Assembly (NCBI RefSeq): GCF_000517105.1
Contig: NZ_ALVT01000034.1
Coordinates: 187,101-251,100, forward strand
Source: Fischerella sp. PCC 9605
Lineage (GTDB): Bacteria > Cyanobacteriota > Cyanobacteriia > Cyanobacteriales > Nostocaceae
Direction of reading: 5' to 3'
Length of the DNA stretch: 64,000 nt
Below the pieces are notes generated by a model that was not told the origin of the DNA, searched no databases, and saw only the letters and a list, made by a program, of their open reading frames with translations. Positions within the stretch are counted from its first letter, which is position 1. Each line of letters opens with the position of its first letter. Made by a program: the position numbers and the translations under genes. Shown in pieces: positions 1-9,346 of this stretch.

Positions 1-312
1 TTGCACTCCATCCGTTGCTGCTTTCAGGGCATCTCTACCAGCTGTAGCATGAATAGTCAGCAAATCAACACCGTAATGTGCCGCTACACGGCAGGCACCA
101 GCGACGGTGTTAGGGATATCATGAAACTTCAAATCCAGGAAAATTCGCTTTTGCCGGGATTTTAACTCTTGGAGAATCTTCGGCCCCGTACTAGTAAACA
201 ACTCTAAACCAACTTTCCAAAAGCTGACTTGTGGCAGTTGTTCGACAAGGGCGATCGCATCTGCCTCATCAGCCACATCTAAGGGAACTATGATTCTTCG
301 ATCTGCGTTCAT
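1..312 (-). CDS. pyrF: Orotidine 5'-phosphate decarboxylase, partial (C-terminus beyond left edge)
   Basis: This enzyme decarboxylates OMP to UMP, the last step of de novo pyrimidine synthesis, in the cytosol. Reading leftwards from the ATG at 312, the protein begins [19 protein letters not shown] and continues through [14 protein letters not shown]. The catalytic stretch [19 protein letters not shown] carries the family's D-x-K-x-x-D signature (here DLKFHD). About 104 residues are visible of an expected 230 to 240, and the rest lies beyond position 1. It is followed on the same strand side by tyrS, separated by repeat-rich DNA. The start is supported by the family's usual short N-terminus before the first beta strand (IIVPLD). 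Confidence 0.93.
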   Translation of the reverse strand, partial: MNADRRIIVPLDVADEADAIALVEQLPQVSFWKVGLELFTSTGPKILQELKSRQKRIFLDLKFHDIPNTVAGACRVAAHYGVDLLTIHATAGRDALKAATDGVQ

Positions 313-434
313 CTGTGTTCGTTATCTAGGGATCGGGGATCGGGATAAGGGGGACAAGGAGGACAAGGGAGACTAGGGAGAGGGGAAGACGCACCGGATG
401 CAAAGAGGAGGTGATGGGGAGAAAAACTAATCTC

Positions 435-457
435 CAATCCCCAATCCCCAATCCCCA
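435..457. repeat. CAATCCC heptamer tandem repeat
   Basis: Three perfect CAATCCC units run from 435 to 455, just before the tyrS stop. They are preceded by G-rich degenerate repeats from about 328. This is the short tandemly repeated repetitive sequence type typical of heterocystous cyanobacteria. Confidence 0.8.
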
Positions 458-1627
458 TCATGGTACAAGTCGAACAAACTTATTTTTCCCCAGTTGCAAA
501 ACTCGTCCATGCAATTCACCAGGTGCTTGGAAAGAGGCATCAACATCGGTGATGCGATCGCCATCTAGCCGCACGCCACCCTCTTGAATTTTCCGCTTTC
601 CTTCCCCACCGCTTTTACACAAGCCGCTGACATTGAGAATATAGGATAATTTTGCCGGGAATTCTACTTTAGATAGAGAAAATTCGGGTACATCACCTGC
701 TTCAATGTTGTTGACGGCTTCATGTCCGTGATACTGCCGGACTATTTCTTGCGCGAGCAATTTTTGGCGATCGCGTGGATTATCTGGCAGTTTTTCCAGC
801 GGTAAATCCGTCAGCAGTTCAAAATACTGTTCCAGCAAATGGTCGGGTACACCTTGCAACTTTTGATACTTCTGAGTTGGATGTTCTGATAATCCTACAT
901 AATTACCTAAAGACTTAGACATTTTTTGCACGCCATCAGTGCCAATTAAAATCGGCAGCAGCAACCCAAATTGGGGTTTTTGTCCAAAATGGCGCTGCAA
1001 ATCTCGCCCAACTGCTATGTTAAATTTCTGGTCAGTACCACCTAATTCCACATCTGCTTCGATTGCCACAGAATCAAAGCCCTGCATCAACGGATAAAGG
1101 AACTCATGTAGAAAAATTGGATTCTCTTTTTTATAACGTTCAGCAAATCCTTCTTTTGCTAGCATCTGCCCTACCGTCATGGTTGAGAGTAACTCCAAAA
1201 TTTTTCCCAAATCCAGTTTGGAGAGCCATTGGGAATTGTACCTTACCTCTAACCTTCCAGGTGTGTCAAAATCCAATATAGACCGCACTTGGTCAAGGTA
1301 CGTCTGGGCGTTTTTCTCGACCTCTTCTTGGGTCAATTGGCGACGCACTTCGGATTTACCGCTAGGATCGCCTATGCGTGCCGTAAAATCACCAATGATT
1401 AGCACTGCTGTATGGCCAGCATCTTGAAACGCTCGCAGCTTTCGCATTGGTATGGTATGACCAAGATGAATCTCCGCACCCGTAGGGTCAATTCCATACT
1501 TGACCCTTAAAGGTCGGTCGGTTGTCGCCAAGCGCTTTTCTAAACTTTCAGTTTCACTGTCTGAGTCAGTTGGTTGTGGAAAAATTTCGACTACGCCACG
1601 ACGTAACCAAGAAAAATTCTGCGCCAT
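458..1627 (-). CDS. tyrS: Tyrosyl-tRNA synthetase
   Basis: A class Ic aminoacyl-tRNA synthetase that charges tRNA-Tyr. From the chosen ATG at 1627 the protein has 389 residues. The HIGH-type motif HLGHT is at about 54-58, the tyrosine and ATP pocket includes GGTDQ near 197-201, the KMSKS loop is at about 235-239, and an S4-like RNA-binding domain occupies roughly 325-389. An in-frame upstream start at 1720 would add 31 residues with no family similarity, so I prefer the [11 protein letters not shown] start. It has the longer TyrS organisation with a long C-terminal half (TyrZ-like). Position next to pyrF suggests a conserved housekeeping neighbourhood. Confidence 0.96.
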   Translation of the reverse strand: MAQNFSWLRRGVVEIFPQPTDSDSETESLEKRLATTDRPLRVKYGIDPTGAEIHLGHTIPMRKLRAFQDAGHTAVLIIGDFTARIGDPSGKSEVRRQLTQEEVEKNAQTYLDQVRSILDFDTPGRLEVRYNSQWLSKLDLGKILELLSTMTVGQMLAKEGFAERYKKENPIFLHEFLYPLMQGFDSVAIEADVELGGTDQKFNIAVGRDLQRHFGQKPQFGLLLPILIGTDGVQKMSKSLGNYVGLSEHPTQKYQKLQGVPDHLLEQYFELLTDLPLEKLPDNPRDRQKLLAQEIVRQYHGHEAVNNIEAGDVPEFSLSKVEFPAKLSYILNVSGLCKSGGEGKRKIQEGGVRLDGDRITDVDASFQAPGELHGRVLQLGKNKFVRLVP

Positions 1628-1803
1628 ACTAATAGGATGTTGAATGTTATCAATGCTTTGCACTATAGAAGTTAAGTAGGTTATAGTCACTAGCAATGCT
1701 TCCGCTCTTTTATCTGCCAAACTAATATAATTGCAAAAAATTAACCGCCTTACTGCGCCAAAGAAATTATAGTTATATTTACAAGTGAGGAAGTGAGAAC
1801 GCC

Positions 1804-3723
1804 GTGTCGTCTAGCACTTTTGAAGATAAGGAATCCCAAAATAGCCCTTCATCTGGCGTCGAGTTTTTGAAAGGAGTAGGTCAGGTAGCTGGCGGTACTC
1901 TACTATCAATTACCATGCTGGCGAGTTCTATTGTAGCGGGAGGACTGGTTGGCTTAGCCATTAGTTTCCGCAACTTGCCCGATGTTAGGCAGCTACGCAG
2001 CTTTTTCCCTTCAGAAACTACTTATATTTATGACATCAAGGGCAAGTTGTTAGCGAGTATCCACGGTGAAGCCAACCGCGAAGTGGTACCCCTAGATAAA
2101 ATTTCTCCGGAACTCAAGCGGGCAGTGCTAGCAAGCGAGGATGGCGACTTTTACTATCACCACGGCATTAACCCCAAAGGTGTGGGGCGTGCTGTTGTCA
2201 CCAACTGGATAGCAGGTGGAGTGCGTGAGGGTGGTTCCACCATTACTATGCAGCTGGTAAAAAACTTGTTTTTGTCTCAAAGGCGTGAGTTTACGCGCAA
2301 AATAGCAGAGGCGGTATTGGCAATTCGCCTAGAACAAATACTCACAAAAGACCAAATTTTGGAAATGTACCTCAATCAAGTGTATTGGGGTCACAACAAC
2401 TATGGCGTACAAACGGCAGCGCGCAGTTACTTTAACAAGTCGGCCGAATATTTAACCTTAGCTGAGTCGGCAATGATGGCGGGTTTGATCCAAGCGCCAG
2501 AACAATACAGCCCTTTTATCAGCATGGAAAAGGCCAAATACCAACAGAAAGAAGTTTTGGGGCGGATGCTCTCTTTGGGTTGGATCACGCAGAAAGAGTA
2601 CGACGACGCCCTGCAAGAAAAAATTAAGCTGGGTAGAATTAGGTCATTCCAAGGTAGCGCCCTGCCTTATATAACCAACGCTGTTTCCCAAGAGTTAGCG
2701 AGAAAATTTGGTCGCGAGGCGCTGCTAAAAGGCGGGATGCGGGTACAAACTACGGTTGACGCTAAGTTTCAAGCAATGGCAGAGGAGACTGTCAGTAAAT
2801 GGCATAAAAGACTTCTCGGTCAAGGGTTATCTAAAAATCAAATTGCCCTTGTGGCAATTGACCCCCGCACGCATTATGTCAAAGCATTGGTGGGTGGTGT
2901 AGACTCCAGAACTAGCGAGTTTAACCGAGCAACTCAAGCTTATCGGCAACCAGGATCTGCTTTTAAACCCTTTGTTTACTACACTGCTTTTGCTACTGGT
3001 AAGTACGGGCCAGAAACGATTGTTTACGATACTCCAGTCAGTTACCGAGATGGCAGCGGTTGGTACAGCCCGAAAAACTACGATGGTAGTTATGGCGGCT
3101 CAATGTCAATTCGCACTGCTTTGAAGCTGTCTCGTAACGTCCCCGTGATTAAAATTGGCAAGGCTGTAGGCATGAATAAAGTTGTCGAGGCTTGCCGTAC
3201 TCTAGGGATTATGAGTCCAATGGAGCCAGTGACTTCTTTGCCTCTTGGTGCTATTGGTGTAACACCTTTAGAAATGGCATCCGCTTATGCTACCTTTGCC
3301 AATTATGGCTGGCAGTCGCCGACAACGGTAATTGCCCGCGTCACTGATAGTAGTGGTAATGTGTTGCTAGATAATACTCCCAAACCCCAGCTAGTTTTGG
3401 AACCTTGGGCAGCAGCGGCAACTATCGACACGATGCGCTCGGTAATTACTGATGGTACTGGTAAAAATGCTGCCATTGGTCGCCCAGCCGCTGGTAAGAC
3501 AGGAACTACTTCTTCAGAAAAAGATATTTGGTTTGTCGGTACTGTACCCCAGCTAACAACTGCTGTTTGGGTGGGCAGAGACGACAATAGACAATTGGCT
3601 CGCGGTGCGACAGGTGGTGTTATGGTTGCTCCCGTCTGGCGCGACTTTATGGTTAGGGCGCTCAAAGACCAGCCAGTGGAGAACTTCAAGCCTATTTCTC
3701 AGTTTCCTCGCCCTAAAAAGTAG
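1804..3723 (+). CDS. Penicillin-binding protein 1A, bifunctional glycosyltransferase/transpeptidase
   Basis: A class A PBP that polymerises lipid II and cross-links peptidoglycan on the outer face of the plasma membrane. A cytoplasmic tail is followed by one membrane segment at about 31-55. The GT51 domain follows, with the catalytic glutamate in SEDGDF (E112) and the GGSTITMQ motif at 143-150. The transpeptidase domain has SAFK at 385-388 (acyl-serine S385), SRN at 443-445 and KTGT at 565-568, so both active sites look intact. It is 639 residues long and starts with GTG at 1804; AGTGAGGAAG lies a few bases upstream. It is transcribed away from tyrS. A C-terminal extension is short. Confidence 0.95.
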   Translation: MSSSTFEDKESQNSPSSGVEFLKGVGQVAGGTLLSITMLASSIVAGGLVGLAISFRNLPDVRQLRSFFPSETTYIYDIKGKLLASIHGEANREVVPLDKISPELKRAVLASEDGDFYYHHGINPKGVGRAVVTNWIAGGVREGGSTITMQLVKNLFLSQRREFTRKIAEAVLAIRLEQILTKDQILEMYLNQVYWGHNNYGVQTAARSYFNKSAEYLTLAESAMMAGLIQAPEQYSPFISMEKAKYQQKEVLGRMLSLGWITQKEYDDALQEKIKLGRIRSFQGSALPYITNAVSQELARKFGREALLKGGMRVQTTVDAKFQAMAEETVSKWHKRLLGQGLSKNQIALVAIDPRTHYVKALVGGVDSRTSEFNRATQAYRQPGSAFKPFVYYTAFATGKYGPETIVYDTPVSYRDGSGWYSPKNYDGSYGGSMSIRTALKLSRNVPVIKIGKAVGMNKVVEACRTLGIMSPMEPVTSLPLGAIGVTPLEMASAYATFANYGWQSPTTVIARVTDSSGNVLLDNTPKPQLVLEPWAAAATIDTMRSVITDGTGKNAAIGRPAAGKTGTTSSEKDIWFVGTVPQLTTAVWVGRDDNRQLARGATGGVMVAPVWRDFMVRALKDQPVENFKPISQFPRPKK

Positions 3724-3852
3724 AGGGATTAGGGATTATGGACTAAGGGACGATCAAAAATCAGAGATAGAAATTAAGAACTAGGATTTTGAATTTAGAG
3801 TTTTGATTTTAGAATAATGTCTCTCTAGCCCCTAGCTCTTAGCCCTTGGTTT

Positions 3853-4176
3853 CTAAGGCTGTTTTTCTAGCTCTGCTTTCATGCGCTCTAGAGTGAGTTG
3901 CATTTGGTCAAACATTTGTTGTGGTGTGACGCCAAACTGACTAAGCTGAGTTTTCAACTGCTGGATAGTCATTTGCGCCATAAAATCCTCCGATAGCTCG
4001 AATCGCTTCATAAAGACGCGATAGCGCTCCATCATTGCTTCCATTTGCTCAATAAACAGCTTTTTACCCTCGCGATCAAACTTGCCGTAACTATTGCCAA
4101 GTTTGATCAGCGCTTGATAATCTTCAAACAGCTGTTTCGCTTCTTGCTGAACAATCTCAGAGTCAAAGAATCCCAT
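3853..4176 (-). CDS. DUF1825 family protein
   Basis: A 107-residue, mostly helical and charged cyanobacterial protein of unknown function. The opening MGFFDSEIVQQEAKQLFEDY and the repeated helical heptads up to ERMKAELEKQP match what I recall of the DUF1825 family, which is conserved in cyanobacteria and plant plastid lineages. No membrane segment, signal peptide or catalytic motif is visible. It faces the PBP1A gene (convergent). Family membership is recognised by memory of the sequence, not by a search, and no role is assigned. Confidence 0.85.
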   Translation of the reverse strand: MGFFDSEIVQQEAKQLFEDYQALIKLGNSYGKFDREGKKLFIEQMEAMMERYRVFMKRFELSEDFMAQMTIQQLKTQLSQFGVTPQQMFDQMQLTLERMKAELEKQP

Positions 4177-4513
4177 GTTGCTTCTATATCAAATGAGTAC
4201 CGATGCTCAGTAGCTCACCTTTATCTTAAACTTATGTCTTTAGCTTTATTTTAGTCTAGGTAACTAACATCAGAAACAGACTTCGGTTAGAGTACGGTTT
4301 GTTACCGAGATATCAACACTTGACTGTTATTAGTCAAGAGTCCAGAGTCAAAACTCAAGAGTCATGAGATTTGGCTAGTAGCACCAGACTTAAATTAATA
4401 CAATATATTCAGAGGTTGAAAGTTTGATAGCAGCAATGCTGATTTTATGAATGTCCTTTGCTACTATGGCTGTCTTACCGTCAGAAATGTGGTAGTGGTA
4501 GATTGATAAGAAA
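4177..4513. other. Intergenic region between divergent genes
   Basis: About 340 bases hold promoters for the DUF1825 gene and the TM2 gene. A degenerate repeat of AGTCAAGAGTC type lies at about 4335-4367. I see no further gene, RNA or clear operator. Confidence 0.5.
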
Positions 4514-4888
4514 ATGTTGACTAAGCGAAAAAGCCGGAGTGTTGCTGCAATTTTAGCGTTTGCTGGCACGCTGACAATTTCAGGTTTACATAAGTTTTAT
4601 TTGGGACAGCCTCTGTGGGGTCTTTTATACCTATTGCTTTCTTGGACACCGATTCCCAAGGTAGCTAGTGCTATAGAGGGTGTTTGGTATTTAGCTCAGG
4701 ATGAAGAAACCTTCGATCAGAATTTTAATCAAGGCAAGTCAGTGGTTCGTTCCGTGCAGTCAGGGGCAAATCAAGTTGGAGCGATCGCTGATGCTTTGCG
4801 TGAATTAGATGCTCTGCGTCAGGATGGACTAATTTCTGAATATGAATTTGAGCAAAAACGCCGTCAGTTACTCGACCAAATTTCTTGA
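4514..4888 (+). CDS. TM2 domain protein with C-terminal SHOCT-like helix
   Basis: A 124-residue small membrane protein. Residues 1-60 hold two hydrophobic helices around GLHKFYLGQPLWGLLYLLLS, the typical TM2 pattern (G-x-HxFYLG). The last 35 residues (ADALRELDALRQDGLISEYEFEQKRRQLLDQ) form a SHOCT-type short helical hairpin of the L-x-x-L-x-x-x-G-x-I-x-x-x-E-F-x-x-x-K-x-x-L pattern, thought to mediate oligomerisation. ATG at 4514. Function is unknown. It is followed by a heptamer repeat block. Confidence 0.85.
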   Translation: MLTKRKSRSVAAILAFAGTLTISGLHKFYLGQPLWGLLYLLLSWTPIPKVASAIEGVWYLAQDEETFDQNFNQGKSVVRSVQSGANQVGAIADALRELDALRQDGLISEYEFEQKRRQLLDQIS

Positions 4889-4894
4889 TTTGTT

Positions 4895-5004
4895 GGTAGT
4901 TAGTAGTTAGTGGTTAGTAGTTAGTAGTTAGTAGTTAGTAGTCATAATCGGTTTTTTCCACTATCCACTATCCACTAACCACTATCCACTATCCACTATC
5001 CACC
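4895..5004. repeat. Two heptamer repeat arrays, TTAGTAG type and TCCACTA type
   Basis: TTAGTAG/TTAGTGG units fill 4895-4942 and TCCACTA-type units fill about 4957-5004. The two arrays are roughly reverse complements (TAGTGGTTAG against CTAACCACTA), so a transcript could fold them together. They sit between the TM2 gene and the helix-hairpin-helix gene. Confidence 0.8.
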
Positions 5005-5010
5005 AATACC

Positions 5011-5553
5011 ATGAACCAAAACAGGCTGCCATTTACACTCAACCCTAGGCTGCAAAAACTACGTTCTAAACTGCTCAACGATCCTTACTACCGACTCCAA
5101 TCAGCGGAGGAAATTGTGATCGCTGCATCCCTAGGCATCCGTATAGATGCTAATCAGGCAACTGTAGATGATTGGTTGCGCCTGCCAGGGTTATCGATTC
5201 ACCAAGCGCGATCGCTTGTAGAACTTTCGCGTAGTGGTGTTAAATTTTACTGTATTGAAGATCTAGCTGCGGCTTTGAGTATATCGATACAGCGACTCAA
5301 GCCTTTAGAGCCAATTCTAAATTTTAGTTATTACGATGACGAAGCTGTTAATAATATTACCTATGTAATTAATCCCAATACAGCAACAATTGAAAGCTTG
5401 CTAAAAGTACCGTTTATAGATGCGTCTCTTGCCCAAGCAGTAGTCGAAAACCGCCAATCAGCTGGGCTGTACCGTAACTTAGTAGATTTCCAGCAACGGC
5501 TAAACTTATCGGGCGATATCCTTGCCCAGCTGATGTATTATCTCAGGTTTTAG
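5011..5553 (+). CDS. Helix-hairpin-helix protein, ComEA-like
   Basis: A 180-residue protein with two ComEA-type helix-hairpin-helix modules. The first is around residues 45-100 (NQATVDDWLRLPGLSIHQAR) and the second around 122-178 (NPNTATIESLLKVPFIDASLAQAVVENR). The pattern N-x-A-T-x-x-x-L-x-x-x-P-x-x-x-x-x-x-A is characteristic and usually binds DNA non-specifically. There is no signal peptide or membrane anchor, unlike true ComEA, so a competence role is not established. It stands alone between repeat blocks and converges on lepB. The exact role is unknown. Confidence 0.82.
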   Translation: MNQNRLPFTLNPRLQKLRSKLLNDPYYRLQSAEEIVIAASLGIRIDANQATVDDWLRLPGLSIHQARSLVELSRSGVKFYCIEDLAAALSISIQRLKPLEPILNFSYYDDEAVNNITYVINPNTATIESLLKVPFIDASLAQAVVENRQSAGLYRNLVDFQQRLNLSGDILAQLMYYLRF

Positions 5554-5556
5554 ATG

Positions 5557-5617
5557 TTGATAGTTGGTTGTTGGTGGTTGTTTGGAGCAACCAACAAACA
5601 ACAAACAACAAACAACT
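5557..5617. repeat. GTTGTTG / CAACAAA inverted heptamer repeats
   Basis: TTGGTTG-type units on the left and AACAAAC-type units on the right can fold into a long hairpin in the convergent gap between the HhH gene and lepB. It could act as a bidirectional terminator. Confidence 0.7.
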
Positions 5618-5619
5618 AA

Positions 5620-6192
5620 TTAAACAAACCCAATTCGACTAAGCGGCCAAAAGCGAAACACTGCCCGACCAATGATATTTTTTCTTGGTAAAAAGCCCCA
5701 GTAACGAGAGTCATTACTATCGTTGCGGTTGTCTCCCATGACAAAAAACTCATTTTCAGGGACTTGTACTGGTGGAAACGGTTGATTTGGTGGTTCGGCA
5801 ATGTAGTTTTCTTTTAAGGGTTTTCCGTTGATGTAAACTTTGCCACTATTAATGGCAACTATCTTACCTGGTTCCCCAATCACGCGTTTGATAAAAGCTT
5901 GGTCTTTGTGATATCCCCGTCGTTGGAGTTCTTCGGGAGGTTGAAAAACGATGATATCGCCTGAATGTGGAGGATGAAAATAGTAAGAGACTTTTTCTAC
6001 CACTAAGCGATCGTCTGTATGTAAGGTTGGCACCATTGAATCTGAAGGGATGTAGCGAGGTTCGGCAATAAAAGTCCGGATTAAGAATGCTAAAACTAAG
6101 GCAATAGCTATCAAACCCAAATTTTCCCGCAAACTGCGCCCCACTCCTGACGACGCAGAAGCTTCTTTTGCATTACTTTCCTGAGAGGTCAT
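5620..6192 (-). CDS. lepB: Signal peptidase I
   Basis: A membrane-bound serine protease that removes signal peptides from secreted proteins (thylakoid lumen or periplasm). From ATG 6192 it has 190 residues. A single membrane helix occupies about 24-42, followed by box B YIPSDSMVPTL with nucleophile S52. Box D AFIKRVIGEPG holds general base K102, and box E GDNRNDSNDSRYWGFLP lies near the end. An in-frame ATG at 6216 would add eight residues (MNLILKFC); I prefer MTSQESN as the family start. It is a Ser/Lys-dyad S26 family member of normal cyanobacterial length. Confidence 0.95.
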   Translation of the reverse strand: MTSQESNAKEASASSGVGRSLRENLGLIAIALVLAFLIRTFIAEPRYIPSDSMVPTLHTDDRLVVEKVSYYFHPPHSGDIIVFQPPEELQRRGYHKDQAFIKRVIGEPGKIVAINSGKVYINGKPLKENYIAEPPNQPFPPVQVPENEFFVMGDNRNDSNDSRYWGFLPRKNIIGRAVFRFWPLSRIGFV

Positions 6193-6482
6193 ACAAAATT
6201 TAAGAATTAGGTTCAAAAGTTAGACAAACACTATTAATTATTTTGACGCTAAGCTAAATATATCTTTAATAAGCAAGATATGTTTCACAAATTGCAAATT
6301 AATAAGTATCAGTACGTATATTTTCTTTAGGCTTACTCAGGTATTTTTCAGACTATCAAAGCTAAATTATAGATTGAAATGTATAATTCAAGACAATACT
6401 TAGATTAGATGATAGAGAAAATAATTCAAAATCTTAGTCGAAAAATTTATAATTATCAGACAAGCTTTAGTATACTTTCAGT
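6193..6482. other. AT-rich intergenic region upstream of lepB
   Basis: Very AT-rich DNA containing the lepB promoter (minus strand). On the plus strand it probably holds the promoter for a small RNA: TATACT at 6471-6476, with an ATAATTATCA stretch upstream at about 6449 that resembles half of a Fur box. No coding region is supported. Confidence 0.4.
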
Positions 6483-6543
6483 TTTTCCTCCTTATAAAAA
6501 GCTAATTGCCGACTGGTAAGATGATAGTCCCAGTCGGCTTTTT
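6483..6543 (+). ncRNA. Candidate small RNA with unpaired CCUCC and strong terminator
   Basis: No plus-strand gene precedes the intrinsic terminator here. The stem is GCCGACTGG at 6508-6516 and CCAGTCGGC at 6530-6538, followed by five T. A -10-like TATACT (6471-6476) would start a transcript of about 60 nt. Its unpaired 5' part is pyrimidine-rich and holds CCTCC (6487-6491), able to pair with ribosome binding sites. This shape is that of trans-acting cyanobacterial sRNAs. The hairpin also lies downstream of ugd on the other strand, so a bidirectional terminator alone is the simpler alternative. Confidence 0.4.
6507..6543. terminator. Bidirectional intrinsic terminator
   Basis: A 9-bp perfect stem with a 13-base loop. 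TTTTT follows immediately on the plus strand. On the minus strand, the direction of ugd, a weaker AATTAGCTTTTT follows. It lies 36 bases beyond the ugd stop. Confidence 0.8.
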
Positions 6544-6579
6544 GTGGAAGTTAATAACTAGCGGCTCATTACATCTCTA

Positions 6580-7971
6580 TTATCGCCCTACACCAATGTA
6601 CTGGAAGCCAGCTCTCAACATTGTTTCAGGGTCGAGGAAGTTACGACCGTCAATCATGACCGGGTGGTTCATCAATTTTGCCATCTTAGCGTAGTCGAGA
6701 TGGTTGAACTGTTGCCATTCGGTTACTAATACCAACGCATCACAACCATCGGCAAGTCTTTCTGGATCTGTTTCTACCAGAACACCAGAAAGACCATCAC
6801 GCAAACCAGATTGGGAAACAATCGGGTCATATGCCTTGACTTTGGCTCCCAGTCGATTCAACTGCTCGATCAGATTGAGTGCAGGGGCGTCGCGCATATC
6901 ATCGGTATCAGGTTTGAAGGTAAGACCGAGTAATCCAACAGTTTTACCTTTAAGGATTTTCAGTGCTTGCTGGAGTTTTTCTACAGCAATTAGGCGCTGG
7001 CGTTGGTTGACGCAAACAGCAGCTTTGAGTAACTGTGCTTCGTAGCCGTAGTCATCAGCAGTGTGAATCAGCGCTGCTACATCTTTGGGGAAGCAGGAAC
7101 CACCCCAGCCAATACCAGCGTTTAAGAATTTATTACCGATGCGGGAGTCAAGACCGATGCCTTTTGCTACTTGGGTGACGTCAGCACCAACGCGATCGCA
7201 AATGTTAGCTACTTCGTTAATAAAACTAATCTTGGTTGCTAAAAAGGCGTTAGCAGCGTATTTAATCATTTCTGCCGAACTGAGATCCGTTACCAGTACT
7301 GGCACTGGTGGTAAAGACTGGTCTTCAGCGTACTTGCGCTCTACAATTGGGGTATACAGTTCTTGCATCATAGCGATCGCTTTCGAGCTATTGCCACCTA
7401 GAACAATGCGATCGGGATTGAATGTATCGTAAACTGCCGAACCTTCCCGCAAAAACTCTGGATTGCTAACTACATCAAACTCGGCTGTAATCTCAGGCAA
7501 TTTTTCTTCATCGTGTCCCCCACCAACAGGCACTAGTGTTTTTTGGCGTTCGGCAATGCCATCTAGAACAATCATCCGTACCCAGTCACCAGAGCCAATA
7601 GGTACAGTAGATTTATTGACAATCACCTTATAGCCACCATTTAAGTGGGAACCAATGCCACGAGCAACAGCTTCAACGTAGCGAGTATCGCTTTCACCAG
7701 TGGGTAGAGGCGGTGTTCCTACAGCAATAAACAGAATCTCCCCGTGAGTGACTCCAGCACCGAGATCAGTTGTGAACTGGATCTTGCCATTAGCAATGGC
7801 AGTCTGCATGATTTCTGAGAGTCCCGGCTCGAATATAGGCGACTGCCCAGACTTCATTAATTTTACTTTTTCTTCGTTGTTATCTACACAAATGACATCA
7901 TGCCCGATGTGAGCCAAGCAAGCACCTGTAACCAAACCGACGTAACCAGTACCAATAACACAAACACGCAT
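6580..7971 (-). CDS. ugd: UDP-glucose 6-dehydrogenase
   Basis: Oxidises UDP-glucose to UDP-glucuronate with two NAD+, feeding exopolysaccharide and UDP-xylose synthesis. The protein has 463 residues. The Rossmann motif GTGYVGLVTG is at 7-16, the NAD-site GTPP is at about 85-88, the middle-domain helix is NAFLATKISFINE, and the catalytic cysteine is C293 in GWGGSCFPKD. The C-terminal UDP-binding domain has the KTVGLLGLTFKPDTDDMRDAP motif type. It lies 115 bases downstream of uxs on the same strand, consistent with an operon using UDP-glucuronate as a shared intermediate. Length and motifs are complete. Confidence 0.96.
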   Translation of the reverse strand: MRVCVIGTGYVGLVTGACLAHIGHDVICVDNNEEKVKLMKSGQSPIFEPGLSEIMQTAIANGKIQFTTDLGAGVTHGEILFIAVGTPPLPTGESDTRYVEAVARGIGSHLNGGYKVIVNKSTVPIGSGDWVRMIVLDGIAERQKTLVPVGGGHDEEKLPEITAEFDVVSNPEFLREGSAVYDTFNPDRIVLGGNSSKAIAMMQELYTPIVERKYAEDQSLPPVPVLVTDLSSAEMIKYAANAFLATKISFINEVANICDRVGADVTQVAKGIGLDSRIGNKFLNAGIGWGGSCFPKDVAALIHTADDYGYEAQLLKAAVCVNQRQRLIAVEKLQQALKILKGKTVGLLGLTFKPDTDDMRDAPALNLIEQLNRLGAKVKAYDPIVSQSGLRDGLSGVLVETDPERLADGCDALVLVTEWQQFNHLDYAKMAKLMNHPVMIDGRNFLDPETMLRAGFQYIGVGR

Positions 7972-8018
7972 CTTATTCTAATTCCTCACTTTTTTGGGGT
8001 TAATTTTCTACGAATAAG

Positions 8019-8096
8019 TCCAGAGTCCAGAGTCAAGGGTCAAGAGTCAAGAGTAAATTTTTTGACTAATGACTATTGACTATTGACTATTGACTA
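8019..8096. repeat. AGAGTCA and GACTATT heptamer repeats
   Basis: AGTCCAGAGTCAAGGGTCAA-type units (8019-8054) face TGACTATTGACTAT-type units (8066-8095) between ugd and uxs. They could form a hairpin in the shared transcript. Confidence 0.7.
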
Positions 8097-9022
8097 CTTT
8101 TTATACGATCGCGGAAATCTTCTACAGTCAGTTTTAACCCTTCTTGTAGAGGAACGGTAGGTTCCCAATTTAACCAGGTTTTCGCCCTGGTAATATCGGG
8201 GCGACGGCGGCGCGGATCATCAGCGGGCAGTGGTTCAAACTTAATCTCTGCATCTGGGTTGATTAGATTTTGGACTGCCTGGGCTAATTCTAAAATTGTG
8301 TATTCATCAGGGTTTCCTAGATTGACTGGTCCTGTGTAGTCATTATTCATTAATCGCATCAGCCCTTCTACTAAGTCTGAAACGTAACAAAAACTACGTG
8401 TTTGTGAACCATCACCGTATACGGTTAAAGGAATACCGCGCAACGCTTGAACTATCAAATTGCTCACTACCCGACCGTCGTTTTCTAACATTCGAGGTCC
8501 ATAGGTATTAAAGATGCGAGCAACTCTAATATCAACTTTATTTTGTCTGTAGTAATCAAATGCTAGTGTTTCAGCAATACGTTTGCCTTCGTCATAGCAT
8601 GAACGAAGTCCGATGGGATTGACGTTACCCCTATATTCTTCGCTTTGGGGATGAACTTCTGGATCGCCGTAAACTTCACTTGTGGAAGCTAATAAAAAGC
8701 GTGCTTTCACGCGCTTAGCTAACCCCAACATATTCAACGTTCCCATAACGTTGGTTTTAACAGTTTTAACTGGGTTGTACTGATAATGTACTGGGGAAGC
8801 AGGACAAGCTAAATGGTAAATTTGATCGACTTCTAAGCGTATTGGTTCAGTAATGTCATGGCGGATAAGTTCAAAATAGGGGTGATTCATCCATTTAAGG
8901 ATGTTACGTTTGTGACCTGTATAGAAATTATCCAAACAAATGACTTCGTGTCCGTCAGCTATTAGTCGGTCGATTAGATGGGAACCAATAAACCCAGCAC
9001 CGCCCGTCACCAAAATTCTCAT
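8087..9022 (-). CDS. UDP-glucuronate decarboxylase (UDP-xylose synthase) type SDR
   Basis: An extended short-chain dehydrogenase of 311 residues that is expected to convert UDP-glucuronate to UDP-xylose. It has [11 protein letters not shown] at 6-16, the conserved [12 protein letters not shown] stretch (70-81) diagnostic for UXS-type enzymes, STSEVYGDP (113-121), and the catalytic Y143-x-x-x-K147 in SCYDEGKR. It lies upstream of ugd on the same strand, so substrate-producing and substrate-using genes are neighbours. A dTDP-glucose 4,6-dehydratase is the main alternative, but the HLACPASP signature argues for the decarboxylase. The stop overlaps a repeat block. Confidence 0.9.
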   Translation of the reverse strand: MRILVTGGAGFIGSHLIDRLIADGHEVICLDNFYTGHKRNILKWMNHPYFELIRHDITEPIRLEVDQIYHLACPASPVHYQYNPVKTVKTNVMGTLNMLGLAKRVKARFLLASTSEVYGDPEVHPQSEEYRGNVNPIGLRSCYDEGKRIAETLAFDYYRQNKVDIRVARIFNTYGPRMLENDGRVVSNLIVQALRGIPLTVYGDGSQTRSFCYVSDLVEGLMRLMNNDYTGPVNLGNPDEYTILELAQAVQNLINPDAEIKFEPLPADDPRRRRPDITRAKTWLNWEPTVPLQEGLKLTVEDFRDRIKSSQ

Positions 9023-9346
9023 AGTTTTCCAAGTAGTTATAGATATTCAACAGCTGCTATTGTGCTTGTGCTTAGAGTACCCACTCAAAGAAAGAAAATA
9101 CAGCACAAGTAAGAGTATCTAAAGAACTAATGTTAGTCAAATTTCCTTTGTATGTGAGTCTTTATGTTTATATTCAATTGCTGAACAATGCTTTAAGCAA
9201 AATTATCAAACATCTTCTGGAAATACCGATCTTTTCCCTAAGATTTCATGAAATCTTTAAAAATATAAAGTTTTTTAAAGTCGGAAATGTTGTTTGTTGT
9301 TTGGAAGCAACCACCGAACAACAACCAACAATCAACGAACAACAAA
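9023..9346. other. Intergenic region with heptamer repeat
   Basis: AT-rich DNA upstream of uxs, with a GTTGTTT/AACAACC repeat block at about 9287-9350 abutting the antiporter stop. A plus-strand open frame here (9130-9363) has poor, repeat-derived composition and is not called. Confidence 0.5.
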
